A stretch of 64,000 bases of DNA from Aphrocallistes beatrix (Eukaryota > Porifera > Hexactinellida > Sceptrulophora > Aphrocallistidae): contig OY725497.1 of assembly GCA_963281255.1 (NCBI GenBank), forward strand, positions 3,092,968 through 3,156,967. The letters are read 5' to 3'. The position numbers and the translations under genes are program-made. The notes beneath the pieces are model-generated. The model was given only the letters and a program-made list of their open reading frames with translations, ran no database searches and was not told the origin of the DNA. The stretch's first letter is position 1. Every line of letters begins with the position of its first letter. Below are positions 22,950 to 33,202 of this stretch, piece after piece.

Positions 22950-25900
22950 ATGAACATCTGGCCTGAGTGGAGTGAAGCTGAAGAAACCAAGTCCCGCGGG
23001 GGTAAGGGAGGAACTGGTCAATTTGAGGATCCTGAATCTTTTGAGCTACCCCCAGGTCTAGCTCGTTCGTGCCATCAGTGGAAACGTCCATTCGAGCTGC
23101 TGGCAGAGCAAGAGGGGGGCGAGGAACCACTGACACCTGTCATCGTTGAAGTGGAGACGAACTCCACTCTCGACCTTGTCCGTCCTAACCAGCACATCAT
23201 CCCTCTGAGCGACCTAGTCCGCTGGATCGTGTGCCAGCTGCACGCACTCTGGCAGTGCCGCGACACCATCCTGTCCAACCCTGCCAGCCCCTCCGCCGAG
23301 CCCATCCAATGGAAGCCGTGGGAGCACATCTACCCTCAGAAGGGAGCCCCCGTCATCTCTCCTAGTGGGAAGTACGCAGTGCGGCTCTTCTGGTTGAACA
23401 GCTGGCGGCGCATCACCGTAGACGACCTGCTTCCTGTAGATGTGGACGGACGTCTGCTGCTCCCCGCCACGAGCAACAAGTGCGAGCTGTGGCCCGCTCT
23501 GCTCTCCAAAGCCATCCTCAAGGTGGCCTCTCTCGACTACAGCTCCCCCACCCAACGAGGGGACTTCGGAGAGGCCAGCGTGGTGCACATGCTGACAGGC
23601 TGGTGTCCACAGAAGGTGGACACTCAGCACTTGAAGGGGTGTGACCGCCTCTGGCCTCTCTTTCTTCGCGCTCTTCCCCTCTGGAAGAGACCCTCTGAAG
23701 CTGGGGAGAAGAAGAGTCCGGTGCCTTCTCCAGAGAAACCAGAGCCCACCAGCAGCGAGCCGACTGCATCCCGCGCCTCCATGAAAGGGAAATTGGGTGG
23801 GAATAAGTCTGCCAAGCCCGACAGCAAGAAGCCCGCGTCTAGGATGGGCGGGCAAGGGAGGAAGCCAGCGGCAGAAGTCGCTCCTGACAGGTCCGAGCAA
23901 CTGGAAAAGTTTTCTAAACTCAACCCGGACGGAGAGCCGGAGCACCCTTCAACCTGTCTGCTGTTCGCTGCCTACAGGTCGAGCAGCGAGTGTGTGCATC
24001 CGTTCGAGCTGAAGAAAGGTGCGGAGACCTCTGCCTTCCTCAAGGCCAACCAGATCCCTCCTGACCAGGCGCACCCTCTCCAGCTGATGGAGGTGCGAGA
24101 CCGCCCCTTGAATCCGCCTGAACCCCCTCCCCCGTACCCTCCCCGGAAGTACCCCCGCTACCCCGGACACAGACACCGGAAAGAAAACCCTTTCGACTCG
24201 CGACTGCCGCCCCCCAGCCCCCCCAAGGAGCCCCGCTTCCTCCGTCTGCGCTCTGAGCTGGCGGGCACGTACCGGCGCGCGGAGAGCCAGGCTGCGGACC
24301 AGCCGATGCTGATGAGTCTGATCGAGCGGGTGCGAGAGAGCGAGCGAAGTAAGGAGAGACTCAACCGCAGATCGAGTGGTGTGGATGTGGAAGCGTCTTC
24401 TTCAGAGACTGAGGGGCCTGAGGAGCTGTGGATAGAGTTTGATGAGCTCCTCCGCCTGTTCTCCTCCCTCTACATCTTCTACCGGCCCGATGTGTTCCCG
24501 TTCGATGAGAAGATTGATAAGGTAACACCTCAAGCTGTGAAGGCCCCCGGCACTCGAACTCCTAGCGGCGCCAACGCTCGGACCCCCCTCAACACCAACA
24601 AGTCCCAGTTGCTGAGCCACGAGCCGTTGGACTCAGTCTCAGAGCACAAGCTCCTGTTCGTCGACAGCGCCCGTCCCATCCACATCCTCCTCTCTCTCAG
24701 CTCATTCGTGAACTGGAGGACCAAGAGCCACGGCAGTCTCGTGTTCCAGAAGAGAATCAAAGTCACACTCCGCCCCGCATCCATTCCTAGCTCGCGTTCC
24801 CACGAGTCTGTTCAGAGGGGACCGCAGCAGCAGACCGGAATCCCCCCTGTGGACAGGAGGGAGGTGTTGGAGACCAAGGAGGGTTGGCTGCGTATCGTTC
24901 CCTACGATTGGAAGCGGATTGGAGAGTGCCGTCCACTGCACATCATCCAAACTTCTGCAATCGACTCATTCCTGCTCTCACTGCCCCCCGGGAGACACGC
25001 CTACAGACTCACAGCCTCGTCTCCCATCGGGATGGTGCTCACCATCAGGTCTCACACGAGGTTCCATCTCCTGGAGGAAGAGGAGCTGCTCTCCCAGCTC
25101 GCCGGATCTCCGGCCGCATTCCGCGCTCGTTCCCGCGCCTTGTACGAGGAGATATTCGAGCGAGCTCTCTCCAAGCTGCGGGACCAGGAGGAGTTCACGC
25201 GGGTTCTCAGGACTTCCGACCTCTCCCCGATACGCGACTTTTCTTCGCATATGTGCCAGGCTCTGTTCGACAATCTTCTCAGCGCCAAAGACAGAGTCTG
25301 TCTCCTGCACAGCAAGTACCTGCTCTGCAAGATCTTCCTGCTCAACACCTTCCAGCTGCTGGACCCGGGCCTCCAGGTGGACACCTCCAAGTCCTACAGG
25401 GCTAGCAGCGTTCCAGAATCGTGGCGGGGGGACAGGACTCCGAGCGAGGAGGAGCACACGAAGGCCGCGAAGCTCCAGTTCTACTACCGAGTTCACCGCA
25501 GACTGCACCGACGCCGGCTGTTCCAGTCCGGGACGAGAGAGAACGAAGAGTTCTGCGAGGACCTGAAGGATGTATTCACCTCTCTGAAGGAGGACCTGCT
25601 GGCCGCGTGGGAGGACCGGCTCTACCGGATATGCGAAGAGTTCCCGGAGCAGCGACCCCTCGTGCGGCTGGACGGCAGCCACGAGATGAAGGTGTACACG
25701 CAGACGCACGAGGGCAGCACTGAGCTGCTGAATGAGAAGTGGGCACTTCTGTTCAGAGACACGTTCCAGTTGTCCCAGCCCAACTTCCTCTCCTTCCTGC
25801 TATTCAGCAAAGACACGTCTAAACTGCGTCTTAAGATGATTGATAACGACAGCGGACAAGAGCTTCCCTGCTTCTCAGGGCGCCTCTTGCCTAGGCAGTA

Positions 25901-27182
25901 CCTGCCGAATGACTTAGGCTACACCCTCCTGGGAGAGGTGGTGGATGGGGAGGGTGTAGAAAGGATCAGGTGGAAGTTAATGGTGGTAGGCACCCACGAT
26001 GCCCTCCCCTCTCTGAGGTCTGGGGATCAATTGCAGGCTCAGTTCTTCAAGCAGCGAGAGAAGGAACCCTACCTCCCTGACAAGAACTACGTCATGTTCC
26101 GCTATGTGCTTACTTCGCGCTTGGAGAAGGACACTTACGTCACTCTACACCTCTCCACCTCTAAGCCGGAAGCCATGTTCAGGGTGAGAGTGGAGCAGGA
26201 TGGCCAGCTTGAGAAGGAGGTGGAGGGGAAGGGCACCTGTCTCATCCCGTCCTTGTTTATCAGGGCGCCAGGAGAAGATATTGAAAAGCGCGAGTACATC
26301 CTGTACTGCGAAGTTCTTAGGAAATCTTGGTCCCACCAGGAGAGTGCATGGGAGCACTACCACGAGCTGAAGAACCTGTCCTTGCAGCCGGACAGTACGG
26401 GGCGGGGAACTCCGCACGACGCTAAGAAGAAAGCTGACAAGAAGACCAGCACTGGCGCAAAGAACCTGAAAGGGAAGAGTGTGACCAGCAAGCACGCCAG
26501 CTCGGGCGCAATGCTGGACCGCTACCCGCACTGGATTCTGCGTGTCGTGTGTCCGCAGGAGTTGGACCTGAGTAAGGACACGCGCAGAGCCGACGAGATC
26601 AAGCGGATGAAGGAGGGCTGGGAGGAGGCGGATGAGGGACGGGCGAAGCGGGCTAAGGACACGCGAGAGAACTTCATCCGAGGACAGCGGGGGCAGGAGG
26701 GAGAAGAGGGGAGTGTGAGTGACCTGGACGCGATGCACAGTGAAACGTCTCTCAACAATCCCATTCAGCCGGTCGTGACCAATCTGGAGCTGCCCCAGAC
26801 CGATTTCTCCAGCTTTGTCCTCACAGACTCGCAGCCTCCGCGGCTGATGGACCGAGGGGAGGAAGAGCGGAGAGAGTCTCAACAGCGACAGAGCAATCAG
26901 CAGTACAAGGAGTGGAGGCGGGGGGTGCTGGTACGTAGGGAGAACGAGAGGAAATTGAGAAATCACTTCAAAGCGAAGCAGCTTGCCACCCTTGAGAATT
27001 TGATTAAAATGAGTGACGAGTTCCATGACAGGGTCTTACAGCCGCGAGAGGCGATGCGACAGAGCATCCTGAAATCTGAGAAGATCCGCGAGGAAACGGA
27101 TTCGCCTAGTCAGGCGGGGGGGAAGGAAGGGAAGAAGGATAAGAAGGACAAGTCTCCTCCCAAAGGAAAAGCTCGCAAGTAG
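22950..27182 (+). CDS. ADGB: Androglobin (calpain-like, permuted globin)
   Basis: A single open frame of 1410 residues (human about 1670). The start sequence MNIWPEWSEAE is the conserved androglobin N terminus. Residues about 40-260 form a calpain-like cysteine protease region (WKPWEHIYPQ, AVRLFWLNSWRRITVDD, ELWPALLSKAILK); catalytic integrity is not obvious. The central part is Pro-rich. Residues about 720-960 carry the globin-like helices with an IQ-type motif (AAKLQFYYRVHRRLHRR), and the C terminus is charged and coiled (KGKARK end). Androglobin is expressed in ciliated and spermatogenic cells and is needed for sperm formation in mammals. The frame has a stop upstream (22935) and an acceptor-like TTTATTCTAG at 22921-22930. 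The vertebrate gene has several dozen exons, so one exon is remarkable. I did not fix the haem ligands. Confidence 0.88.
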   Translation: MNIWPEWSEAEETKSRGGKGGTGQFEDPESFELPPGLARSCHQWKRPFELLAEQEGGEEPLTPVIVEVETNSTLDLVRPNQHIIPLSDLVRWIVCQLHALWQCRDTILSNPASPSAEPIQWKPWEHIYPQKGAPVISPSGKYAVRLFWLNSWRRITVDDLLPVDVDGRLLLPATSNKCELWPALLSKAILKVASLDYSSPTQRGDFGEASVVHMLTGWCPQKVDTQHLKGCDRLWPLFLRALPLWKRPSEAGEKKSPVPSPEKPEPTSSEPTASRASMKGKLGGNKSAKPDSKKPASRMGGQGRKPAAEVAPDRSEQLEKFSKLNPDGEPEHPSTCLLFAAYRSSSECVHPFELKKGAETSAFLKANQIPPDQAHPLQLMEVRDRPLNPPEPPPPYPPRKYPRYPGHRHRKENPFDSRLPPPSPPKEPRFLRLRSELAGTYRRAESQAADQPMLMSLIERVRESERSKERLNRRSSGVDVEASSSETEGPEELWIEFDELLRLFSSLYIFYRPDVFPFDEKIDKVTPQAVKAPGTRTPSGANARTPLNTNKSQLLSHEPLDSVSEHKLLFVDSARPIHILLSLSSFVNWRTKSHGSLVFQKRIKVTLRPASIPSSRSHESVQRGPQQQTGIPPVDRREVLETKEGWLRIVPYDWKRIGECRPLHIIQTSAIDSFLLSLPPGRHAYRLTASSPIGMVLTIRSHTRFHLLEEEELLSQLAGSPAAFRARSRALYEEIFERALSKLRDQEEFTRVLRTSDLSPIRDFSSHMCQALFDNLLSAKDRVCLLHSKYLLCKIFLLNTFQLLDPGLQVDTSKSYRASSVPESWRGDRTPSEEEHTKAAKLQFYYRVHRRLHRRRLFQSGTRENEEFCEDLKDVFTSLKEDLLAAWEDRLYRICEEFPEQRPLVRLDGSHEMKVYTQTHEGSTELLNEKWALLFRDTFQLSQPNFLSFLLFSKDTSKLRLKMIDNDSGQELPCFSGRLLPRQYLPNDLGYTLLGEVVDGEGVERIRWKLMVVGTHDALPSLRSGDQLQAQFFKQREKEPYLPDKNYVMFRYVLTSRLEKDTYVTLHLSTSKPEAMFRVRVEQDGQLEKEVEGKGTCLIPSLFIRAPGEDIEKREYILYCEVLRKSWSHQESAWEHYHELKNLSLQPDSTGRGTPHDAKKKADKKTSTGAKNLKGKSVTSKHASSGAMLDRYPHWILRVVCPQELDLSKDTRRADEIKRMKEGWEEADEGRAKRAKDTRENFIRGQRGQEGEEGSVSDLDAMHSETSLNNPIQPVVTNLELPQTDFSSFVLTDSQPPRLMDRGEEERRESQQRQSNQQYKEWRRGVLVRRENERKLRNHFKAKQLATLENLIKMSDEFHDRVLQPREAMRQSILKSEKIREETDSPSQAGGKEGKKDKKDKSPPKGKARK

Positions 27183-27346
27183 CGGTCAGCTGAATTATTA
27201 TTTACCCACTGATCTGTTGAAATGGCGACCCTATCTCACCTATTTTAACCTACTCATACTCAGTCACTTATGCATTTTCGAATTCTGCGTTGTTGCTTGA
27301 TTAGACAGCTATTCCTAGAGACTGATTCATTTTATTCATTTTTAGC

Positions 27347-29132
27347 ATGCGCTGTCTCCGTATCCGAGTTGAAAACCACAATTTCAAATTTCCCAACAAA
27401 ATTCAAGTAAGGACTTTTAAATTTGTCCATGGTCGCTACGTTCATGAACCAACTCCAATTTATTCCCACCCCTTGGGCTCACCGAAAAACTGGAAGAAAA
27501 GTTTTATGGTGTTTCAGATTCCAAAAAATACAGCCCCCATCGCACCTTCCCTCACCTACCCGTGGCTAACCAAGACGAGAGAGCTTCCGAGTGACTGGCT
27601 CTCTCATCTAGATGGAGAGGAGGAGGTGGTTGCTCTGGCGGAGGAACTTCGAGGTAGAGTACAACACGTGGTTAGCTCCCACGAGGATCTTGTTGGTCTC
27701 TACACACGCCGCACTGACGCACACTTTATGGGGCTGCTTACTAACCTCATTCTATGCATGACAGCAAGCAATGTATGTAGTATTACTAACAGCACGTTGT
27801 GTCACTAAATTTATTCGAATTCCTTATTTCTTTCTAGAAATACCCTCACCTACAAGAGTGCTGTACCGCAAGGGATCTTGAATTCGAACTTTTCTGGAAC
27901 AGAAATGGGAATAAACTGGTCAGTAAATCCGAGATTGACTACGTCCTACGCACCAAGCATCCACTCCCTGTGTTCTCGGAGCCCGTTCAGACCACGGACC
28001 CTTCTGTCCTAGAGCAGAGCTACAACCCGACTGACTTAATATTCTTCAACAAGGGATTCAGTGTGCTATTTAACTACGGAGGATTCAGGTGAGTACTCCG
28101 TTAACTGGAACGTCAGCCATACTTTTGTCGGACTAACTTATGCTTCGCACCCGATAAGATAGAAACGAACTCAAGAGATATAATTATAGTTTGAGAAATG
28201 AATCTACTCTAGCAATCTCCGGTCTCAGCAATTAATCAATGGCATCCTTCATCCCCTAAAAGTAGTGCCTGAATAGAAGCTATGAAAAACCCAATCGGAT
28301 TGGGATGTTCAACATCTTGCGTCGTCCACAGTCCTCGAAACAGCGGATCCACCTGACTAATCCACTTTTGACACAAAAAAATCTCGTTTTCGAGGCCCAG
28401 TGCCATCTCTCTTAAATTATTCGTGATAACATATATGGTTTGTAAAACAACTTGTGTCTACGCATAGCTATGGTCATATTGTCATTTTCTCAAGCAGGGA
28501 AGAAATTACTACAAAATATATATCGTATGCGTATTTTTATCTGAACCTTGTACTACTGTAGAGTTGAGAACCAGACTCTCCCTCATGTGCACACACTGTT
28601 CTGCTACAGAACTTCTGCCAGGTCTGAGGAGTACCTCAAGATGTACGGCCTCACCATCCTCTTTTCTCAGGCGTTAGCTCAAGCCAGACAGTCAGGTCTT
28701 CGAGGAGACGCACCCCTCCTACCGAGACCTGTCGTGACACAGGGCGTATTCATCAACTACGATCACGCTTTGTTTCTCAGATTCCAGCTCAACACTCTGG
28801 ACTATAGCTCCGACACCGCGTATTACAATTGGCTACAGTCAAGTGGCTATATTCCCACGTTTACGAAGGAATCAGCTGACCAGGAAATACAGGCCAATCC
28901 TGAGTTCATCCAACATTTGGTGTCTATTCTCTCCTCTCAAACTGACACATCAGTAGCAGATGTATACGATATTAACAGTCAAGTGTCCCTTCCAAAGCCA
29001 GAGGCTTTCATTCCCAAATATCCAAGACTCAGGAAATACAAGACAAACGTTTACACGTATAGAAAACAGCGCGGTTTCCCGCTACGGGGAAGACCCACAG
29101 GGGATCCACGTGCAAAAATTATACCCGACTAG
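27347..29132 (+). CDS. Mitochondrial ribosomal large-subunit protein, mL37/mL65 family
   Basis: Exons 27347-27772, 27838-28088 and 28562-29132 joined by GT-AG introns of 65 and 473 bp, giving 415 residues with consistent phases (0 and 2). Recognition rests on the segment RPVVTQGVFINYDHALFLRF followed by QLNTLDYSSD, which resembles the VVQ...FQLNT core shared by the paired paralogues mL37 and mL65 (the latter also called MRPS30/PDCD9). An N-terminal basic stretch could be a mitochondrial targeting sequence. The C terminus is Arg/Lys-rich. An acceptor-like TTCATTTTTAG ends one base before the ATG, suggesting a 5' UTR intron or trans-splicing. I cannot choose between mL37 and mL65. Confidence 0.7.
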
Positions 29133-29329
29133 TCAATTAGACACGATATTGTAGGTTAAATACGTCCTTAAATTAATCATATACTACTCGTATGAATTAA
29201 TGAAGGTTTACTTAGACAAGTGATTTGCGCCCACCTGCGAGTGCCTGGGGTCACATTGATTAATTATAGGGGAGATGACATCTCTAAATACGTCTGTCCT
29301 AGTGATAACTGTATTCGATATCGCACGAA

Positions 29330-29590
29330 AAATCACCAAATTTGTCAATTTTTAAAATTTTTGATGCATAATGACGTCATAACAAGGTGATGAGTCATCA
29401 TTTTTTGATGATAGTAGCATCATATGTGAGATAATAATATACACATTCTATTAATTTAAAATAATTCCATGATGAGTCGACATTTTCATCTGAACTCAGA
29501 ACTTAGTAGAGCCATAGCCAAAAGACTCCCGCATGCCAGAAATCAGCTTTCTGCGCCTGACAGTTTCTTCAATCAATTCGTTACAGATAT
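29330..29590 (-). mobile_element. Helitron-like family copy, internal part, inverted
   Basis: It matches, in reverse complement, the 62880-63170 copy (ATGACGTCATAAC, CATGATGAGTCGACATTTTC, GCCTGACAGTTTCTTCAATC, AATTCGTTACAGATATA). The element-end sequence and GC-rich 3' block are missing. The MITE at 29592 is inserted at its TATATA edge. Confidence 0.6.
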
Positions 29591-29591
29591 A

Positions 29592-29970
29592 CAGTCGAAC
29601 CTGCTACAACGGCCACTCTATATAACGGTCACCAATGAACAGTCCCGTCCGAAATTCCATAATATTGAACCTGTGAATAGCGGTCAGCTGCTCAACGCGG
29701 CCAGCGGCCACCCGTTTGTAGTCCCTTACTTACCCTAAACTTTGTATAACGTCCATCACCTTTTTCACCTTTTTTGTGTTTATTGCAGGACCTGTTATGA
29801 ACGATAAACAAGTTGCATGTAATTACTTCAAGAAATGGATTTCTAAAAACTTGATATTTATTGCACTACGTTGATACCTTTTGGAGATGACAATCACCTG
29901 TATATAACGGTCGCCTGTGTATAACGGCCAATTTTGTCCAGTCTCTTGGGTGGCCGTTATATACAGGTTC

Positions 29971-29975
<5 letters not shown>
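29592..29975. mobile_element. pogo/mariner-like MITE
   Basis: The left end CAGTCGAACCTGCTACAACG and the right end in reverse complement (TAGTGGAACCTGTATATAAC) share an inverted terminal repeat, with the motif AACGGCCAC nearby on both sides. It sits between TA-rich sequences, consistent with a TA target. GGTCACC/AACGGTC motifs recur inside. No reading frame of substance. Confidence 0.6.

Positions 29976-30039
<64 letters not shown>
29974..30039. repeat. (TA)n microsatellite
   Basis: About 33 uninterrupted TA dinucleotides between two TA-targeting MITEs. Confidence 0.95.
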
Positions 30040-30042
<3 letters not shown>

Positions 30043-30328
30043 TAGGACGTCAGTTATCCGAACGGGTTGGGACCGAGGGGGTTCGGATAACTGAAGTAGT
30101 TATGTAATTATATAGAAAAGTTGGTCGGTAGCACTAAGTAGTCATAATGATGAATAATAGATAAAATACATTGATCTATGTACGCATCATCAATAGTATA
30201 TAAAATGATGGCAGCGTAGTACTTTCAATTCTCAGCTCAAAGATCCATCATTTATAAATTTATTATATTTTAGTTTGGTCAACCAAGGGGTACGGATAAC
30301 TGAAGTTCGGATAACTGACGTTTTACTG
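30040..30328. mobile_element. pogo-like MITE with TA duplication
   Basis: The ends are CAGTAGGACGTCAGTTATCC and, in reverse complement, CAGTAAAACGTCAGTTATCC, with TA on both sides (30038-30039, 30329-30330). Extra inner copies of GGATAACTGAAG lie beside each end. The CAGTTATCCGAAC motif is the one amplified in the 21148-22378 satellite. Confidence 0.8.
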
Positions 30329-30379
30329 TATAAATAAATATATAATTTATATATAATTAATATATAATATATATGTATA

Positions 30380-30520
30380 TCCTTACTATTAAAACTCGAT
30401 TGATGTGTATGTGTGTATATATGTATATATATATGTGTATATATATATATATACACGTATATATCTCTGTAACGAATTGATTGAAGAAACTGCCAGGCAC
30501 AGAAATCTGAATTTTCACTA
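30380..30520 (+). mobile_element. Helitron-like family copy, 5' end
   Basis: It begins after A with TCCTTACTATTAAAACTCGA, then a TA/TG microsatellite, then CTGTAACGAATTGATTGAAG and ACTGCCAGGCACAGAAA. It therefore joins the 5' end to the body seen at 62872 onward and shows the order of parts in the family. It lies about 80 bp upstream of the truncated ABCC copy. Confidence 0.65.
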
Positions 30521-30602
30521 CTCACTAACCTTATTATCATGCAGGTCACGATAAATTCTACTTTCTTGACTAATAACTGTCTTATTAAACAAGTAGAAAT
30601 AT

Positions 30603-31331
30603 ATGATGTTTGGAACTGGAGATATATCATTAACTTCCATTACATTCCTTTGGATAGGACTATTCGGTTGGAGGGAATGGCTTAAACTTACACCTATCAC
30701 ACTCAAAAACATCACAAATTTGCCCAAGGAATTCGACACAGCCCATCTTTACAAACGTTTTTCCCATTCCTGGAGAAGGGAGTCATCTCGATTACCTTCT
30801 GGAAAAATTCCTAGATTGTGGCTAGCTCTCTACCTTACCTTCCGTTTCACATTTTTATATCTTGCTCTTATTGGTTTTCTTTATGTCGCTCTCGTATGTT
30901 CATCCTACTTCATCCTGATTTGGCTAATACGAGCTCTGGAAGATGATGGCATCTACACTACTTGGCATTTGATAGGAATAGCTTCCTTGCTGTGTTTTTG
31001 TGGTGCAGTTTATAGTTTTTTCGGTCACACGTTAGAATATTCATTCAGCGTAATCGGCATGAAATACCGCAATCTCCTAACAACCGCGATTTTCCACAAA
31101 CTCCAAACCATGTCTTTGTCTCAAGTCCAGAATATTTCAATTGGAAATGTTTTAACCATCATTAATTCTGACCTGTTCAAATTTGACGAATATTCTAATG
31201 CTACAATCTTCATAATCCTATCTCCCATTGGCATTCTTGTGATGGTAGGTCTAGCTGTCTTAGAGATTGGATGGACTGCCACACTAATCATTCCAACCAC
31301 ATTATTTTCCAGTCTAGCTGATATTTATTAG
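30603..31331 (+). pseudogene. Truncated ABCC transporter copy (internal deletion)
   Basis: A 242-codon frame equivalent to the N-terminal ~230 residues of the full copies at 36113 and 44639 (FLWIGLFGWREWLKLTPITL, first membrane helices), then jumping from TATLIIP directly to the final residues TTLFSSLADIY and the stop. Both nucleotide-binding domains and most of the membrane part are absent. The 5' flank matches the 44639 copy (AGTAGAAATAT just before the start), and the 3' flank also matches that copy (TGTTTATCCTGTCTGTTTG after the stop), so this is a full duplicate that lost about 3.1 kb internally. The deletion leaves the frame open. A membrane peptide could still be made, but transport function is not possible. 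It starts at 30603 or at the next ATG, 30606. Confidence 0.85.
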
Positions 31332-32037
31332 ATTTTCGATTTTTTAAGTTAGCTATTTTGTTTGAATTGACATATCTCTTTTCATTGTAGTTTTAAGTTT
31401 ATATTATGTATTACTAATACGAATTATCTACTAATAAAATTTCGAATTATTACAAACTTGTTTATCCTGTCTGTTTGTTTCCTTGTGTTTATTATATGTT
31501 TATGGGACAAACAATCGAATCATGGCAGCGCTTTTTCACTGTCCCTGTTGCATCACTCACCGCAACAGAGGGCGGAGAAAAAGCTGCTATTAGACTACTT
31601 CCAGCCTATGTGAAGAGGGGAACCTGAAGGATAAAGTTGTCCTGAAAGTACTTGAGATGGACACTATAGCTGCCGCATTCGAATTCCTTAGAGAAAGATT
31701 AGATCCAGAGAAGGATGTATTCGCCTCAGCCGAGAGGTTCCGGGAGATGACTTGGCCACCAGGAGAACTTGTCATGATTTTTTTCGTGCGGTATGTTGAG
31801 GAGACAATTCAGGCAGGACTGACGCCAAAGCAAGCGTGCACCTTTTTCGTCACTCAGATGCCTAACGAGACAGCCCAAGCTCAAGGAGTGGGTTAGGACG
31901 CAAGAAGATGGGCTCACTGAGGACGGCGCAATGAAGATGGCAGAGGTGAAAAGATCCCTGGTACTCAAAGACATCCTTTGGAGAAAGGATTCAGAGAGGT
32001 ATCGGTGAGTAGGATGGCACTTATAAAGTCAAAAGAC

Positions 32038-32206
32038 AGGGCCGGCGGAACTGGTCCGGCTGGTCCGGCTTTGGCCGGACATAATTTTATGCCATTATGG
32101 CTTATTTTCATATGCAAATTTGCTTTTGGCCGGACCAACTTCTGCTTTGGCCGGACCAACTTCTGCTTTGGCCGGACCAACTTCCGCTTTGGCCGGACCA
32201 ATAAAA
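32038..32206. repeat. Minisatellite, about 21-bp unit, inside retroelement
   Basis: Four consecutive units of GCTTTGGCCGGACCAACTTC at about 32124-32205, with related GGTCCGGCTGGTCCGGCT sequence at 32054-32080. Confidence 0.8.
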
Positions 32207-32561
32207 AGTTGCTTCCGCCGGGCCTGAAAGAGGACTGCGAAGCCGAGACCCAGGAATTAGGGAACGAGGGAAATGAAGTAAATGTTGTTCGCTATAAGAA
32301 AGGCAATGCTCAAGAGCGCAGCAGGACAGACACTTCGCGATGGCAGGGAATGATGTGCTGAGTGTAACCAAGTAGGACATCTCGTCAAGTATCGCCCAAA
32401 TGGCAGTAAAAATGGGAACCTCGAACTGACAAGAAGAGCGCAGCGAACTGGAGAAGTAAAGATCGACATTACCAATTATCAGCTGGTGATGACGCTGTAA
32501 CTATTCAAGTCTGGATAGAGGGAGAGAAACTGTCGGCGATACTCGACACTGGTGCTGTCAG

Positions 32562-32815
32562 GCCAAAATTGGTCCGGGCCAAACTTGGTCCAAGGGACCA
32601 GATTTGGTCGCCAAAATTGGTCCCCCCTGGCTAAATTTGATCCGGGGAGACCAGTTTTGGCAGCCAAAACTGGTCCCCCTAGCTAAATTTGGTCACCCGG
32701 ACCAGTTTTGGCTGCCAAAATTAGTCCGGGGGAGCAGTTTTGGCAGCCAAAACTGGTCCGAGGAATCAGTTTTGGCTTCCAAATCTAGTCCGGGGGACCA
32801 TTTTTAGTGCAGTTT
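32562..32815. repeat. Minisatellite interrupting the retroelement protease
   Basis: Irregular tandem units of about 18-30 bp around CCAAAATTGGTCC and CAGTTTTGGCAGCCAAAACT. Many units are palindromic (GGACCAGTTTTGG/CCAAAACTGGTCC). The array begins directly after the DTGA protease motif. Confidence 0.75.
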
Positions 32816-32995
32816 CTGCAGAGATATGCCCCTATGGCAAGGGCGGTGTACCACATCCATCCATATGTATGTATGTATCACCGCACGCTGCGAAATTTGA
32901 GTTTTCAGTAGTCCCGTTTATTACAATATTCATATCTCACGTGCCAAGTCAGCTGCACTATCGGTCTACCGACAGACATTTTTTTTTACATGAAT

Positions 32996-33202
32996 AATGC
33001 CAACTTGAGCCATGATAAAAGCGGGGCGCAGCGTTGAAGTTTGCGGGACATGGCGGGACGCAATTGTAGACTTCTACATACTTGTAGAATTTAAAAAAGT
33101 GGACAGAATAAACTTCATATAAAAGCGGACATTCATGAAAATTAGCCAACAGAAGAATGCAAAAATCGGGACGTCCCGTCAAAAACGGGCAGTTGGCATG
33201 TA
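32996..33202. repeat. Dispersed ~205-bp repeat, copy 1
   Basis: It shares with 35853-36061, in the same orientation, TGAGCCAT.ATAAAA, GGGACAT.GCGGGAC, and GACGTCCCG.CAAAAAC. The ends are inverted (ATGCCAACT left, AGTTGGCAT right), so it is probably a MITE. No exact target duplication was seen. Confidence 0.65.

Noticed and set aside
26145-27026. 293-codon minus-strand open frame
   Set aside because: Antisense shadow of the androglobin 3' region with no recognisable domain.
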